From NCBI GenBank assembly GCA_025458545.1, contig JALOSH010000147.1, forward strand, positions 1-5,861: a DNA stretch of 5,861 nt, read 5' to 3'. The notes under the pieces were generated by a model. That model did not search any database. It had not been told where the DNA came from and saw nothing but the letters and a program-made list of their open reading frames with translations. A program made the position numbers and the translations under genes. Positions 5,488 through 5,861 of this stretch are shown here, one piece after another (the stretch's first letter is position 1; each line of letters opens with the position of its first letter). Source of the DNA: Hydrogenophaga sp. (GTDB lineage Bacteria; Pseudomonadota; Gammaproteobacteria; Burkholderiales; Burkholderiaceae).

Positions 5488-5861
5488 CAGGCGACCACTT
5501 TCAGTCCGGGAGCGCCATCCAGCAGGTTGGCGAAGCGGGCGCGCACGGAGCGTTCGATGCCCGCCGCGTCCAGGCCTTCGGCGGCCAGCAGCTTGGCCGG
5601 GTCACCATGTTCGATGAAGGTGTCCGGCAGGCCCAGGCTGAGCACCGGCAGGTTCAAGCCCTCGGCCTGCAGGGCTTCGAGCACCGCGCTGCCGGCACCG
5701 CCCATGACACAACCTTCTTCCACGGTCACCAAGGCCTGGTGGGTCTGGGCGAGTTCGCGCAGCAGGTCCAGGTCCAGCGGCTTGGCCCAACGCATGTTGG
5801 CCACGCTGGCGCCCAGCCGTTCGGCGGCGGTGAGCGCCGGATACAGCAGCGTGCCAAACGC
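5487..5861 (-). CDS. dxs: 1-deoxy-D-xylulose-5-phosphate synthase (3' end only)
   Basis: Partial gene running off the right edge; the last 124 residues and the TGA stop are present. The enzyme joins pyruvate and glyceraldehyde 3-phosphate with thiamine diphosphate, the entry step of the non-mevalonate isoprenoid pathway. The visible part is the C-terminal transketolase domain: [18 protein letters not shown] at the window edge, NMRWAKPLD about 22 residues in, then [17 protein letters not shown], and [11 protein letters not shown] near the end, all typical of DXS. The frame is open to the edge, so the GTG at 5804 is an internal Val codon and not a start. Its stop overlaps the folE2 start by one base, making a dxs-folE2 operon. 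Confidence 0.95.
   Translation of the reverse strand, partial: AFGTLLYPALTAAERLGASVANMRWAKPLDLDLLRELAQTHQALVTVEEGCVMGGAGSAVLEALQAEGLNLPVLSLGLPDTFIEHGDPAKLLAAEGLDAAGIERSVRARFANLLDGAPGLKVVA

Noticed and set aside
1..5861. Mobile element, CRISPR array, tRNA/rRNA or toxin-antitoxin genes
   Set aside because: I found no spaced direct repeats, transposase-like sequence, tRNA-like folds or unexplained small genes; coding is continuous and uniform in composition.

Overview
The window looks like ordinary chromosome from a GC-rich betaproteobacterium. The protein sequences and the dxs-folE2 arrangement suggest Burkholderiales, probably a Comamonadaceae-like genus; this is an inference from protein character, not a database match. 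Almost all the sequence is coding. Every complete gene lies on the minus strand, and the right edge falls inside the most upstream of them.

Layout, read in the direction of minus-strand transcription (right to left). The 3' end of dxs (deoxyxylulose-5-phosphate synthase) is followed, with a 1-base TGATG stop/start overlap, by folE2 (type IB GTP cyclohydrolase). A gap of about 230 bp then probably holds the promoter of a TRAP transporter operon. The operon runs dctP (periplasmic binding protein, TakP/2-oxoacid-like), a 179-bp spacer with two adjoining hairpins, dctQ (small permease), dctM (unusually long large permease) and dut (dUTPase). dctQ, dctM and dut are tightly packed. At the far left the 3' end of a plus-strand FKBP/SlyD-type peptidyl-prolyl isomerase converges on dut. 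The two genes share a perfect 17-bp hairpin that should work as a bidirectional terminator.

Function. DctP should capture a carboxylate substrate in the periplasm, and DctQ/DctM should move it inward using the sodium gradient. Residues like those of the TakP ligand/sodium site suggest a 2-oxoacid such as pyruvate, but the substrate is not proven. The hairpins between dctP and dctQ probably set a high ratio of binding protein to permease. dxs and folE2 supply isoprenoid and pterin precursors; dut keeps dUTP out of DNA.

I do not see a new defence, mobile or RNA system here. The points most worth a second look are the adjoining double hairpin between dctP and dctQ, the enlarged DctM with an acidic/Pro-rich tail, and the placement of dut as the last gene of a transporter operon.
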